From: a virus
IMG/VR virus record: IMGVR_UViG_3300042691_008285
Location: 1-35,830 of that record
Length of the DNA: 35,830 nt
Reading direction: 5' to 3' (one strand)
Shown: positions 20,624 through 28,437 of the stretch, piece by piece
Layout of the letters: each line of letters starts with the position of its first letter
How positions within the stretch are numbered: the stretch's first letter is position 1
Position numbers and translations under genes: made by a program
Notes under the pieces: generated by a model
The model's database searches: none
What the model saw: the letters and a program-made list of their open reading frames with translations, nothing else
What the model was told of the DNA's origin: nothing

Positions 20624-20656
20624 CAAATATAAAAAAGTTTTTTCATAAAACACAAA
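20624..20656 (-). promoter_or_regulatory. Promoter of the moron-like gene
   Basis: On the minus strand TTTG (20656-20653), a 21-base spacer with GAAAAAACTTTTT, and TATATTTG (20631-20624), which ends 5 bases before the ATG. The box-to-ATG junction TTTGTTTCCATG is identical to that at 1880, and the spacer palindrome is shared with 5905 and 6715. Confidence 0.7.
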
Positions 20657-20675
20657 TGGCCGGAAATCCGGCCAT
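20656..20675 (-). terminator. Hairpin after the tube gene
   Basis: ATGGCCGG-AAAT-CCGGCCAT is a perfect 8-bp stem with a 4-base loop, followed on the minus strand by TTGTGTTTT. It lies between the tube stop (20714) and the moron promoter and could end the tail transcript or insulate the moron. Confidence 0.55.
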
Positions 20676-20713
20676 CGTGTAGGCTTTCGCCCAATTGTCT
20701 CCCCATTGACAAT

Positions 20714-21136
20714 TTATCTCAAAATCTCTCCGATAATGATGGGGATTTCAACCTGAATGCTTGTGTCTCCCTGCGCGGAATCCAATGGATTTTCGAGAAA
20801 TTCACATGCAATCAATCTGTCTGTGGTAGGTGTGTTCCTGCCGGATGTACCCAACACAACCGTGATGGGGAAAGGTGCAATCTCCAATGGCTCGCGATTA
20901 GGTGCTGCGGCAATGATTCTTTTCCATTCCTCTGTGTACAGAGTAATGCTGCCCTCATATTCCACTTTGCCATATCCGCGTGATGTTGGCTTGTAGCCTG
21001 CACCATATAGATTTTCCTTTTCTTGTTTTTTCATGTAGGAAATGGCCGTGATGCCAACAATCGGAAATCCAAACAATACTAATTGAATGCTTCCCCAATC
21101 ATAGCTTACTCCATTTACCAATACTCCTTGTGCCAT
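20714..21136 (-). CDS. Tail tube protein (140 aa)
   Basis: A small strand-rich protein of the size and position of Mu gpM/P2 FII tubes: it starts MAQGVLVNGVSYDWGSIQLV, with patterns like ISYMKKQEKENLYGAGYKPT (about 33-52) and a final hydrophobic IIIGEILR. It forms the inner tube through which DNA passes. It lies directly after the sheath gene (1-base gap). Family call is by position and fold-like pattern. Confidence 0.75.
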   Translation of the reverse strand: MAQGVLVNGVSYDWGSIQLVLFGFPIVGITAISYMKKQEKENLYGAGYKPTSRGYGKVEYEGSITLYTEEWKRIIAAAPNREPLEIAPFPITVVLGTSGRNTPTTDRLIACEFLENPLDSAQGDTSIQVEIPIIIGEILR

Positions 21137-21137
21137 C

Positions 21138-22667
21138 TTATGCCTGTGTTAATTGTGATACGTAGCCAATTTCAATGTTGATATAATCAGCAACACCAAT
21201 TGGCAATAATTCGATTGCCTCGCTGATTGTATTTGTGGCCAAAACATTCTGTGATGGATTCACGATGGTCTGCCCGGCAGACAATTCACCATCGGAAATC
21301 ATTTGACCTAATGCCGTGTCTCCTAATGTTTGCAGATTTTCCACTTGCCAATCAGGTAGTGTTCCATCTGCTTTCAACACAATGGGTGATGATACGGCAG
21401 GCAATGTATTTGCCCTAACCAACCTGATTGCCTTTTGCAATACACGATTCAGATACAAAAATCTAAAATCAGATGTGAGCAATGTTGCCGTGTTTGGTTG
21501 ATTGTTGTATGTTCCGGTGATGCCCTCCAACTTGCGGAGGAAACAATATGCATAGGCATTCAATGATTCCAATTCACCTGCGGAAATGCTTGTGTAGGCT
21601 TCACCATTTGAAAAACCAATCGTGTCCAATTCTGTGCCATTGCTCATGTTGAACTGACCAACCCATGCCCATGATTGGCTCACAGAAGATTGACTCAATA
21701 CACCCAATTTTGCGCCTAAATCGGAGATTGATTTTTGTGTAACTCTCCACAACTCATGACCTCTTGCGCCTCTATCCTGCGAAATCACAACTGACACCAT
21801 TTCTGAATCTAATGTGGAATTATTCGGCAAAGATGATACAGATGCCGTGCCGGAAATCTCCGGTGCAAACAATGCAACCATTGGTCTGTATTGGCCGAAA
21901 ACTTCATCACACCTTGCCTGAATCTTAGTCACCTGACTTGTTGCATAGGCCGTTGAAAAATCATTCATGATGGCCATCTGCCTGATTGCACCATTGGCAA
22001 AGGTTTGCACTAATGTGACCTCTTCAAAATTCGTTCCGTATGCTGCATATAAACCAATGTACAATTGACCATTAGGGCGCAATCGGAAATACTCGCTGAT
22101 GTGATAATACAGAACATTCAACCTGCTCGCAACACCTCCGCTGAATGCTGTTGTTGTTGCGGTGATTGTTCCCACTATCGTGGATGACATTGAAAGGCCA
22201 TTGGGGTAAACGCCTAATCCAAAAGGTGCAGTAAAAGTTATTGCACCTGCGGCATTTGTTGCCGACCATTGGTGAATGTATGTGCCTGCATTAACAATTG
22301 CAACAATGGCTGCGGCCACTAACGTGACGGTGGTTTCTGATGCAGTTTTGGTGTATGTGCCCAAATTGACATTGCCATTCAATCCCGGTGCAAAAATTGT
22401 GATGGTGTCACCATTTGTGCCAATTGCCGTAATAGTTAGCAATCCTGTTGCTCTTGTTTCATCTGCATTCACTTGTCTTATGCCCAATGCATCGGCTTCC
22501 TGTAAGGAAAACACCCTTTTGATTCGGTCATTTGTCGCAAATCCGTGTGGCAAATTTGCATTGGCAACATAGGCGATGAATCCACTAATGTAGTCATCAT
22601 TGGCAGGCCTGCGGCCTAATCCACCTTGCTGAACTTCAAATGTTATCTGTGGTAATGGTAATGACAT
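21138..22667 (-). CDS. Contractile tail sheath protein (509 aa)
   Basis: Contractile tail sheath, DUF2586-like. The N-terminus PLPQITFEVQQGGLGRRPAN (about 4-23) resembles DUF2586 sheath proteins. The centre (about 150-330) is Thr/Ala/Ser-rich, and the C-terminal 130 residues include AYAYCFLRKLEGITGTYNNQ and LNRVLQKAIRLVRANTLPAV, as in sheath C-terminal domains. Followed at once by the tube gene. Its presence fixes the virion as myovirus-like. Length is normal for this sheath family. Confidence 0.85.
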   Translation of the reverse strand: MSLPLPQITFEVQQGGLGRRPANDDYISGFIAYVANANLPHGFATNDRIKRVFSLQEADALGIRQVNADETRATGLLTITAIGTNGDTITIFAPGLNGNVNLGTYTKTASETTVTLVAAAIVAIVNAGTYIHQWSATNAAGAITFTAPFGLGVYPNGLSMSSTIVGTITATTTAFSGGVASRLNVLYYHISEYFRLRPNGQLYIGLYAAYGTNFEEVTLVQTFANGAIRQMAIMNDFSTAYATSQVTKIQARCDEVFGQYRPMVALFAPEISGTASVSSLPNNSTLDSEMVSVVISQDRGARGHELWRVTQKSISDLGAKLGVLSQSSVSQSWAWVGQFNMSNGTELDTIGFSNGEAYTSISAGELESLNAYAYCFLRKLEGITGTYNNQPNTATLLTSDFRFLYLNRVLQKAIRLVRANTLPAVSSPIVLKADGTLPDWQVENLQTLGDTALGQMISDGELSAGQTIVNPSQNVLATNTISEAIELLPIGVADYINIEIGYVSQLTQA

Positions 22668-22673
22668 TGCCTT

Positions 22674-22880
22674 TTATTTTTTTGTGGTTTTTTTTGCCGT
22701 TGGCTCTTTAATCCATACGGCAGTCACATTCTGATTTGAGGCATAATCATCCACAATTTCATGCGTTGTATTGCAAAAGATTGTGCCATCCGAAAAACAA
22801 CATACTGAATCAAATTTTGATTTCAATATGCCTTTTTTCAATGCCAATGCCTCTGCATGCTGAATTGCGAAATCGCTCAT
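22674..22880 (-). CDS. Small hypothetical protein (68 aa) before the sheath
   Basis: The product starts MSDFAIQHAEALALKKGILK, a helix, followed by a strand-rich part with two Cys (SVCCFSDGTIFCNTTHEIVD) and a basic tail KEPTAKKTTKK. No family recognised. It overlaps the upstream gene (ATGA). In position it could be a tail or head-completion protein; the basic tail resembles those of small structural accessories. Confidence 0.6.
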   Translation of the reverse strand: MSDFAIQHAEALALKKGILKSKFDSVCCFSDGTIFCNTTHEIVDDYASNQNVTAVWIKEPTAKKTTKK

Positions 22881-23098
22881 TTTTTGCCTCTTTTCGGTTT
22901 GGTTTCTGCCTCAGATTCCTCAGTAATTTCATCAACGGATTGCCCGGTGATTTCCGATGCATTTACTGCATTTGTGAATTCACCTTTTGACCTGAATAGC
23001 CATTGGCCACTCTCGTTGAAATACACCACTTTGACGTGGCTGCCTGCATCTGATTGAAGAAACTCAACCAATTCAGAATTGAATGTTTTTTTTGCCAT
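22877..23098 (-). CDS. Small hypothetical protein (73 aa)
   Basis: The product starts MAKKTFNSELVEFLQSDAGS with a strand-rich middle (HVKVVYFNESGQWLFRS) and an acidic then basic tail (EESEAETKPKRGKK). The tail is of the sort found in head decoration or neck proteins. No family recognised. It is in the capsid cluster between the signal-peptide protein and the sheath. Confidence 0.6.
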   Translation of the reverse strand: MAKKTFNSELVEFLQSDAGSHVKVVYFNESGQWLFRSKGEFTNAVNASEITGQSVDEITEESEAETKPKRGKK

Positions 23099-23135
23099 GA
23101 TTGCGTTTTTTAATGGGGATTTTTTACGCGGTTAA

Positions 23136-23582
23136 TTAGGGTTGTATGGTTTTGCTAACCATGTGCCACCTACTGCCGTTAAACTTGAAAAAGAACACGG
23201 CAGTTTTGTTTGCAGCAATTGTGTACCTATTAGCAGATGCATCATTGGTGAAAGATGTAGATGGAAATCTTATTGCGCCTGATCCGCTACCTTTGGAGAT
23301 AATCACATACAATTCATCGCCCATGCGACAATTGGTCAATGTTGCCTTTATGTTCACGGAATCGGTGATGTTGCTTGATGGCCTCACAATTGTTTGAAAG
23401 GCATTTGAATTCACGCTGATGGTGTCATTTCCGGCAGCATCATTGGTGGTCACCACTTTATAGTTCAATACTCTCCCGGTGTTGTCTTGCCCTTTGGTTG
23501 TGCCAAATCGCGGTGAGGTAGATTGCGCGAATACTGAAAAAGAAACGGCAATCAGGAATAAAAGAGAAAAAAGTTTTTTCAT
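23136..23582 (-). CDS. Signal-peptide protein in the capsid cluster (148 aa)
   Basis: The N-terminus MKKLFSLLFLIAVSFSVFAQ is a clear Sec signal peptide with an AxA-type site (cleavage probably after FA). The mature part is a strand-rich domain with Thr/Asn-rich loops and the segment TIAANKTAVFFFKFNGSRWH (about 122-141), which resembles virion surface or tip domains. A signal peptide is odd in a phage head operon; the product might be exported by the host or have its N-terminus trimmed in the virion. A terminator-like hairpin (23616-23638) lies between it and the capsid gene. Confidence 0.65.
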   Translation of the reverse strand: MKKLFSLLFLIAVSFSVFAQSTSPRFGTTKGQDNTGRVLNYKVVTTNDAAGNDTISVNSNAFQTIVRPSSNITDSVNIKATLTNCRMGDELYVIISKGSGSGAIRFPSTSFTNDASANRYTIAANKTAVFFFKFNGSRWHMVSKTIQP

Positions 23583-23615
23583 TTTTTTGTTTGTTTGAGA
23601 TTGTGATTTATGAAT

Positions 23616-23638
23616 GTGCCGGGCATCACACCCGGCAC
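23616..23638. other. Strong hairpin after the capsid gene
   Basis: GTGCCGGG and CCCGGCAC form a perfect 8-bp stem with a 7-base loop. There is no T-run on the minus strand, so it is an attenuator or mRNA-end-protecting structure rather than a clear terminator. It may tune the ratio of capsid to the genes that follow. Confidence 0.5.
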
Positions 23639-23647
23639 TTATTCAAT

Positions 23648-24628
23648 TTACGCGGTTTGTGTGGTATAAAGAACTAATTGCTCTCCCCATCCAATTTGAA
23701 CATCCATTTTGAAAAGCCCTTTTGCAAAGAACAATTCAGAATTGGCCTGAAGTCTTTTCAACTCCAATTGGTTGTCCTCTGTTGAATTCATGCCCAACCA
23801 AAGATTTGATTCAACGGATGGTCTTGCGATGGTCACCATGAAAGTATTTTCAGGAATTCCGGCAATGCGCTCAACATTGTAGCCTTTGTATTGGCCATTC
23901 ACAACACCCTCCGGACTTGGCCCTTTGTAGGTGAGGTCAATCAATGCCTGCTCATACTTTTCATAATCCTCGTATGAAAGGAGGAATTTCGTTCCGTTTG
24001 CACCGAACTTTCTCAGCAATGCCTTTGGCAGTAATGCTCTGCCAGCTTCCATTTTGCTGATGATGTTGGCTGATGTCAATGCAATTGGTGTTGAAACATC
24101 AATCACATTAGCATTATCCAATGCCTTTTTTATGAGGCCATCGAAATACTGATATTGTGATGCTGATGCAGGTGCGCCAACTGATGCAGGTGTTGTGCCT
24201 GATGCATAGGCCGTGCGACCTTGCCAAATGTGGCCATCAACAAATTCATCCAACTTTTCCAAGATGTACATCATGAAATACGCTTCAAAGGTCTGTGGCA
24301 ATTCAGCATCCAAAAGTTTTGGATTCAACTGCACAGCATACCAATGTTCCTCAAAATCGCGTGGATTCATTTCCAGATACATCATGAAATCCTGTGGCTC
24401 AATCACTGCACCTGCAACTGTCACATCACCGGATGATGTTGGTGTTGCCTGCCTTGCCTGAATGAAATTCGCGATGTCCAATTTTGGAATGGTGAATTTC
24501 TTTTTTATGCCATCTTTCAGGTAGATGTTGCCACCATTGATGGTGTCTGCACCTGTTACGGCCTTAACAATCATCACCGATGCGGCTTCTCCGGCATAGG
24601 TGGTATCTTGTATGTTTAATGCTTCCAT
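23648..24628 (-). CDS. Major capsid protein (326 aa)
   Basis: The main head subunit. It follows the protease-scaffold gene, the usual order. The N-terminal arm (MEALNIQDTTYAGEAASVMI), the central strand-helix pattern with NPRDFEEHWYAVQLNPKLLD (about 93-112), and the A-domain-like stretch FEAYFMMYILEKLDEFVDGH (about 118-137) fit HK97-fold capsids of Bacteroidota phages. C-terminal strands (FKMDVQIGWGEQLVLYT) complete it. Exact family not named from the sequence. Confidence 0.8.
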   Translation of the reverse strand: MEALNIQDTTYAGEAASVMIVKAVTGADTINGGNIYLKDGIKKKFTIPKLDIANFIQARQATPTSSGDVTVAGAVIEPQDFMMYLEMNPRDFEEHWYAVQLNPKLLDAELPQTFEAYFMMYILEKLDEFVDGHIWQGRTAYASGTTPASVGAPASASQYQYFDGLIKKALDNANVIDVSTPIALTSANIISKMEAGRALLPKALLRKFGANGTKFLLSYEDYEKYEQALIDLTYKGPSPEGVVNGQYKGYNVERIAGIPENTFMVTIARPSVESNLWLGMNSTEDNQLELKRLQANSELFFAKGLFKMDVQIGWGEQLVLYTTQTA

Positions 24629-24647
24629 TGTCTTTCTCTGTTATGGA

Positions 24648-26066
24648 TTACTTTTTCGCTTTGGTTTTTTCCGCAATTCTTGCCATCACTTTCGCGGCAT
24701 AATTTGCAGGAATTTTTGCATCTGTGCTTTGGCCAAAATTGGTCACGGCAGATGGTGCTTTTTTGCTCACAGGAATTAGATTCAGCAATTCCATTGTGCC
24801 ATCAAAATCATTCACCAATTTCTCTGACCATTTGGTGCGGCTTTCTGCATTGTCTGCAATCTTTCCGGCATTAACGGCATTGGTAAGAACTTCGGCCACT
24901 TTGGTTGCCAATACTTCCGCTTGTGCTGATTCAACTTTTTCTTTGAAAGAATCGCGTTCCTGAGAAACGGCATTCAAAGAATTGGTAAGGTCATTAACCT
25001 TGTTGTTTAGGGTGCTGATTTCTGCATCCTTTGCTTTCAGGCTTTCAGATGCTTTGGATGATTTTTCTTTCAGGCTATTGATGGCCTGAGCGATGATATC
25101 CTCCGCTGCACCCTCCTGCAATCCGAGAGCATTTGTAATCTGCTTGTTCATATTGCTGATTTGGTTTTTTAGATTGTTCGTGATGGCAGTAATTTTTTTG
25201 AAAACTGAGGTGGCCATCTCACCATCAATCTGTTTCAATTTCTTTTGCGCCCATGCGATGCCCTCGTCTCCGCCCCATGCATCCCACATCAATTTTCCGC
25301 ATCCCTCTCCGTATGGTGTATCTGAATTCTGTCTGTGTCGCTCAAATGCTGCCATTCTCGCGATTGTGTCGCGGCTGATTGGCTCTTTGTTCGCCAACTG
25401 ATTTGCTCTGATTTTTCCGACATTTGTGCCGCAATCTCCCCATCCATTTTCCTCTGCATATTTCAATGCCCTTTTTGCATTTTCTGTTGCTGCCTTTGGG
25501 TAATCATTGTAAGAATTCGTCAATGCTGCCTTAATCTCTTTCATGCCTCCGGTGATGCTTGTGCAGAATCCTGCCTCCAAACATTCTGATGCAGTCATCC
25601 AATTATCATCACCCATCAATGCAGTAACTTGTTCCCTTGTTCTCTTTCCACTTCTGCACAACATTGTGACCAATGATTCGGTTGCCTTTTGTTCCAATTC
25701 ACCCTCTGCACCCTGAACACCATGAATCATCATGAGTGAATAATCAGCCATTTCCCTTTCATCACCTGCCTGAAAAATCACGGCAGCAATGGAGGCAACA
25801 AGGCCAATGTTCACCATCTTTATTTTGCATTTCGCTTTGGCATTTTCAATTGCGTGGAAAATTGCCATGCCCTCAAACACCTGCCCACCAATGGAATTCA
25901 TGCGTATTTCAATCTCCGATGCACCATTGTCCAATAACATCTGCATTTCGCGCTGAAATTGCCCGGCCATAATGCCATAACCCTCACCATCGAGATATCC
26001 GATGTGCTTGTCAATCATCATGACAGGCTTTTCAGAAAATGGATTTATGGTGTATTGATATTCCAC
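24648..26066 (-). CDS. ClpP-type prohead protease fused to a scaffold (472 aa)
   Basis: The N-terminal ~180 residues are a ClpP/S14-like protease: MNSIGG (56-61), nucleophile Ser92 in VASIA, and His115 in MMIHG. A middle domain (about 237-281) has FERHRQNSDTPYGEGCGKLM, common to Bacteroidota phage proteins. The C-terminal region is a coiled coil (about 330-400, KAKDAEISTLNNKVNDLTNS) and a Lys-rich end, as in scaffolds. It matures the capsid by cleavage. The start is GTG at 26066, 37 bases after the late motif at 26104. Confidence 0.85.
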   Translation of the reverse strand: MEYQYTINPFSEKPVMMIDKHIGYLDGEGYGIMAGQFQREMQMLLDNGASEIEIRMNSIGGQVFEGMAIFHAIENAKAKCKIKMVNIGLVASIAAVIFQAGDEREMADYSLMMIHGVQGAEGELEQKATESLVTMLCRSGKRTREQVTALMGDDNWMTASECLEAGFCTSITGGMKEIKAALTNSYNDYPKAATENAKRALKYAEENGWGDCGTNVGKIRANQLANKEPISRDTIARMAAFERHRQNSDTPYGEGCGKLMWDAWGGDEGIAWAQKKLKQIDGEMATSVFKKITAITNNLKNQISNMNKQITNALGLQEGAAEDIIAQAINSLKEKSSKASESLKAKDAEISTLNNKVNDLTNSLNAVSQERDSFKEKVESAQAEVLATKVAEVLTNAVNAGKIADNAESRTKWSEKLVNDFDGTMELLNLIPVSKKAPSAVTNFGQSTDAKIPANYAAKVMARIAEKTKAKK

Positions 26067-26103
26067 GTTGCAATTCTAATTATGATTTGCCGTGATGCAA
26101 TTT

Positions 26104-26116
26104 TTTTAAGTTAAAA
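26104..26116 (-). promoter_or_regulatory. Late-operon motif TTTTAACTTAAAA before the protease gene
   Basis: The exact 13-base sequence TTTTAACTTAAAA also occurs at 35539-35551, and TTAACTTAAAA at 28405. The gap to the start codon is 37 bases here and at 35551, and 38 at 28405. Upstream is TTTATTGACATTC. It is a candidate phage late promoter or activator site. Confidence 0.6.
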
Positions 26117-26138
26117 GAGAATGTCAATAAAGTTAATT

Positions 26139-26363
26139 TTATTCCCAACTGATTCGCGTTTCATTTCCTGATGTAGTAATCAAAAATCCTTTTGCCTGCA
26201 ATTCTGTGATGGTTTTTAAGGACAATTTTTGTCCTAATACACAATCATAATAATATCTGCCATCATAGGCAGCAATTGATATTGCATTCAGGATTTCATC
26301 CATTTCAGATGTGTTGTCCTGATTTAATGAATCTGCTACTTGTTTTGCTTGTATTGCGTCCAT
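26139..26363 (-). CDS. Small hypothetical protein (74 aa)
   Basis: The product starts MDAIQAKQVADSLNQDNTSE: N-terminal helices, then IAAYDGRYYYDCVLGQKLSL and a C-terminal strand pair ending TRISWE. Similar small proteins ('A..G.y......l......L...Gf.I......I.W') are seen in many phages, often with baseplate genes. Start at 26363 chosen because it follows the fibre stop at once; the ATG at 26390 overlaps the fibre gene. Function unknown. Confidence 0.6.
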   Translation of the reverse strand: MDAIQAKQVADSLNQDNTSEMDEILNAISIAAYDGRYYYDCVLGQKLSLKTITELQAKGFLITTSGNETRISWE

Positions 26364-26364
26364 G

Positions 26365-28038
26365 TTAGAATCGGTATAAGATAACGGCATTGATCGCCGT
26401 TGTGTCGAGTGCGCTTGCGTTTTGAAGGAAAATGTTTAGGTATTGTGTTTGCGTCCAATCAATGACGGAGGTTTGCACGGTCCATGCAGCGTTGGCTACT
26501 TCTGTTTGCGCGTTTGTTGTTCCTGTCAATCCTCGCGTTCCGTTGCCCGTGCCGTTGGCTACTTGAACTTGAAAAATTCGCTCTATCCGGGTAAGTAATT
26601 GTGTTGCGCCTGTTGTTGTTGTAAGAGACATCTGTGTGCCGCCTACACCTGCTGAAGTATGAATAAAAGTTCTAACTGTATAAGCACCATTTGTTAATGT
26701 TTTTGTCGTTAACATTTGGAAATATACTATTGAGTTAGCGGTGTAGGTGTTGGCAGGTATGAGGATGCTTAAAACGCGGTTTGATGTAGTGTTTCCCGTG
26801 TTGGTGTATAGTGCACCATCGGCTGCGACAATCAGGTAGTTTTGAAATGTTTTGTCACCTCTGAAATACTGCAATGAACCTCCTGCGGTGATGGTGTTTT
26901 CTTTGGCATTTAGTGCCGTTTGTGTGGCCGTGCTGATAGGCTTATTTGCATCGCTTGTGTTGTCCACATTCGCCAATCCAACATCACTTTTCGTGCCTGC
27001 TCTTGCCGTCCATAAAGCCGTCACAGAATTGTAAAAAAGGCCATCATTTAGATTTGGATTTTGCGCTGAAACATCATGCAGTTCGTCCATTTCATAACCA
27101 TTCTGCACCCTCACATAAATCTGACCATTGCCCGCATTTGCTCGCTCAACAATACCAACATAAACAAGGTGATTCGGTGCATAAGGCTTTGTTGCCGTAT
27201 ATTGACCATTCGTGTTTGAAAGATACAATGTATCACCCGGATTGAATGCGCCTAAATTTAGGCCATCAATGACACCCTGAGTAATAATATATCCTGTGCC
27301 ATTTGCTGCAATACTTGTTGAAAAAACTACACCAATTGTTTTGGCACTTGTCGCATCGCCTGAATTGTTTGCCAATTTCACAGACATCCGATCACCCTGT
27401 GCCCCAAATGCATAAACAACCTGCCCTTTGGTGATGGTCACGGAATCAGCATTTGTAACAAAGGCAAACATTTGATTAGGTGCAACACCAATTAACTGAA
27501 AGTTTGTTCCATCGTAAATGGCAATGAATTGTTGCCCGGCTGCAATATCACCACCGACAATTGGCACAACATTATTTTTTGAAATGTTGATTGCGCCTAA
27601 ACCATTGATGTTCAATGAGCATGCACCTGTGTTGGCATTCGTGAATCTTACCACATAGGCATCATTGACATTGTATGCCGTAACTCCTGCAATGGTTAAT
27701 GCATAAGTATTTGTACCTGTTGCCGTGCCTCCGGGAATGCCTGATGTTGGAATGCTCGGAAATGTCGCTAAACTGCCATCGCCACGAATGTATTCCGATG
27801 TTGTTCCGGATGGCTGATTAAATTTTGAATTCCATTTTTGCGCCCCGTCAAAGGTGGCAGGTGAAACATATTTATTTGTAATTATTCCGGCATTGACTTC
27901 TGTCTGCGTTGCCGGGTCTACGCCTCCTCCACCTCCACCATTTTCATCAATCTCAATGACAACCTCATGTAATGATGGCACAATATCAATATCAACCTCA
28001 ATTGGTTGCTCTGTAATGTCAATGGAAACATTAACCAT
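26365..28038 (-). CDS. Tail fibre, probable receptor-binding protein (557 aa)
   Basis: A long fibre-like protein. An N-terminal strand-rich head (MVNVSIDITEQPIEVDIDIV) is joined by a run of Gly (ENGGGGGGVDP, about 32-42) to repeats such as SEYIRGDGSLATFP and LQYFRGDKTF, and a spacer NVDNTSDANKPISTATQTAL that is common in phage fibres. The last ~150 residues are a separate Thr/Asn-rich beta domain with different codon use (more CGT/GCG-type codons), likely the exchangeable tip. Overlaps the BppU-like gene by 8 bases. Confidence 0.8.
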   Translation of the reverse strand: MVNVSIDITEQPIEVDIDIVPSLHEVVIEIDENGGGGGGVDPATQTEVNAGIITNKYVSPATFDGAQKWNSKFNQPSGTTSEYIRGDGSLATFPSIPTSGIPGGTATGTNTYALTIAGVTAYNVNDAYVVRFTNANTGACSLNINGLGAINISKNNVVPIVGGDIAAGQQFIAIYDGTNFQLIGVAPNQMFAFVTNADSVTITKGQVVYAFGAQGDRMSVKLANNSGDATSAKTIGVVFSTSIAANGTGYIITQGVIDGLNLGAFNPGDTLYLSNTNGQYTATKPYAPNHLVYVGIVERANAGNGQIYVRVQNGYEMDELHDVSAQNPNLNDGLFYNSVTALWTARAGTKSDVGLANVDNTSDANKPISTATQTALNAKENTITAGGSLQYFRGDKTFQNYLIVAADGALYTNTGNTTSNRVLSILIPANTYTANSIVYFQMLTTKTLTNGAYTVRTFIHTSAGVGGTQMSLTTTTGATQLLTRIERIFQVQVANGTGNGTRGLTGTTNAQTEVANAAWTVQTSVIDWTQTQYLNIFLQNASALDTTAINAVILYRF

Positions 28039-28366
28039 AAACCTGATTCACCTTGATTGTGAATGTTCCCTCAATATATACTTTCACATCACCATTGGAC
28101 AAGGTGAATTGGATTCCGTAATCCCAAACACCATTGTCCCAATCAATGATTTGCTCATCCAAAGTAAAAATACCTGATGCGGCATTTGTGATTGTTGTTT
28201 CAAATTTTCTGACCTTTTTTGAATCGCGCTGCCACCTTGCAACTGCCTCAATGGTTGCGCCCGCTAAATTCAATGGATTTCCATCCACCGAAACTGAAAA
28301 TTCAATTGCCTCCATTGTTGTGCCTCTGATAATGGCAGGAATTGTATATGTTCCAATTGATGGCAT
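28031..28366 (-). CDS. BppU N-terminal-like baseplate protein (111 aa)
   Basis: The pattern MPSIGTYTIPAIIRGTTMEA then GATIEAVARWQRDSKKVRKF (about 36-55), ASGIFTLDEQIIDW and DVKVYIEGTF fits the N-terminal domain of BppU-type baseplate upper proteins. It probably anchors the fibre encoded just downstream to the baseplate. Start at 28366, 38 bases after the late motif at 28405. No signal peptide. Confidence 0.65.
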   Translation of the reverse strand: MPSIGTYTIPAIIRGTTMEAIEFSVSVDGNPLNLAGATIEAVARWQRDSKKVRKFETTITNAASGIFTLDEQIIDWDNGVWDYGIQFTLSNGDVKVYIEGTFTIKVNQVYG

Positions 28367-28404
28367 ATTCTGCGAAATTAGTACACCTATTGCAATCTGA
28401 TTTT

Positions 28405-28417
28405 TTTTAAGTTAATT
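28405..28417 (-). promoter_or_regulatory. Late-operon motif AATTAACTTAAAA before the fibre genes
   Basis: On the minus strand TTAACTTAAAA is followed after 38 bases by the ATG at 28366, the same distance (within one base) as at 26104 and 35539. On the plus strand the same bases contain TAATTTAG, a -7-like box with TTG 20 bases upstream, placed before the gene at 28438, so the region may work both ways. Confidence 0.55.
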
Positions 28418-28437
28418 TAGCCCTCAAAATCACAATC

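Noticed and set aside
20359-20712. 117-codon minus-strand frame over the moron region
   Set aside because: It runs through the hairpin and promoter; the frame 20397-20618 starts exactly at the promoter and ends before the terminator.
23570-23585. AAAAAACTTTTTTC resembling the early promoter spacer
   Set aside because: It is the coding sequence for the MKKLF start of the signal-peptide protein, not followed by a -7 box.
26113-26135. TTGACA upstream of the protease gene as a sigma70 -35 box
   Set aside because: No matching -10 at proper spacing, and Bacteroidota do not use this consensus; the shared late motif explains the site better.
26365-28038. RGD triplets in the fibre as cell-adhesion motifs
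   Set aside because: They fall in a repeat pattern (YIRGDGS, YFRGDKT) common to phage fibres; adhesion to eukaryotic receptors is not implied.
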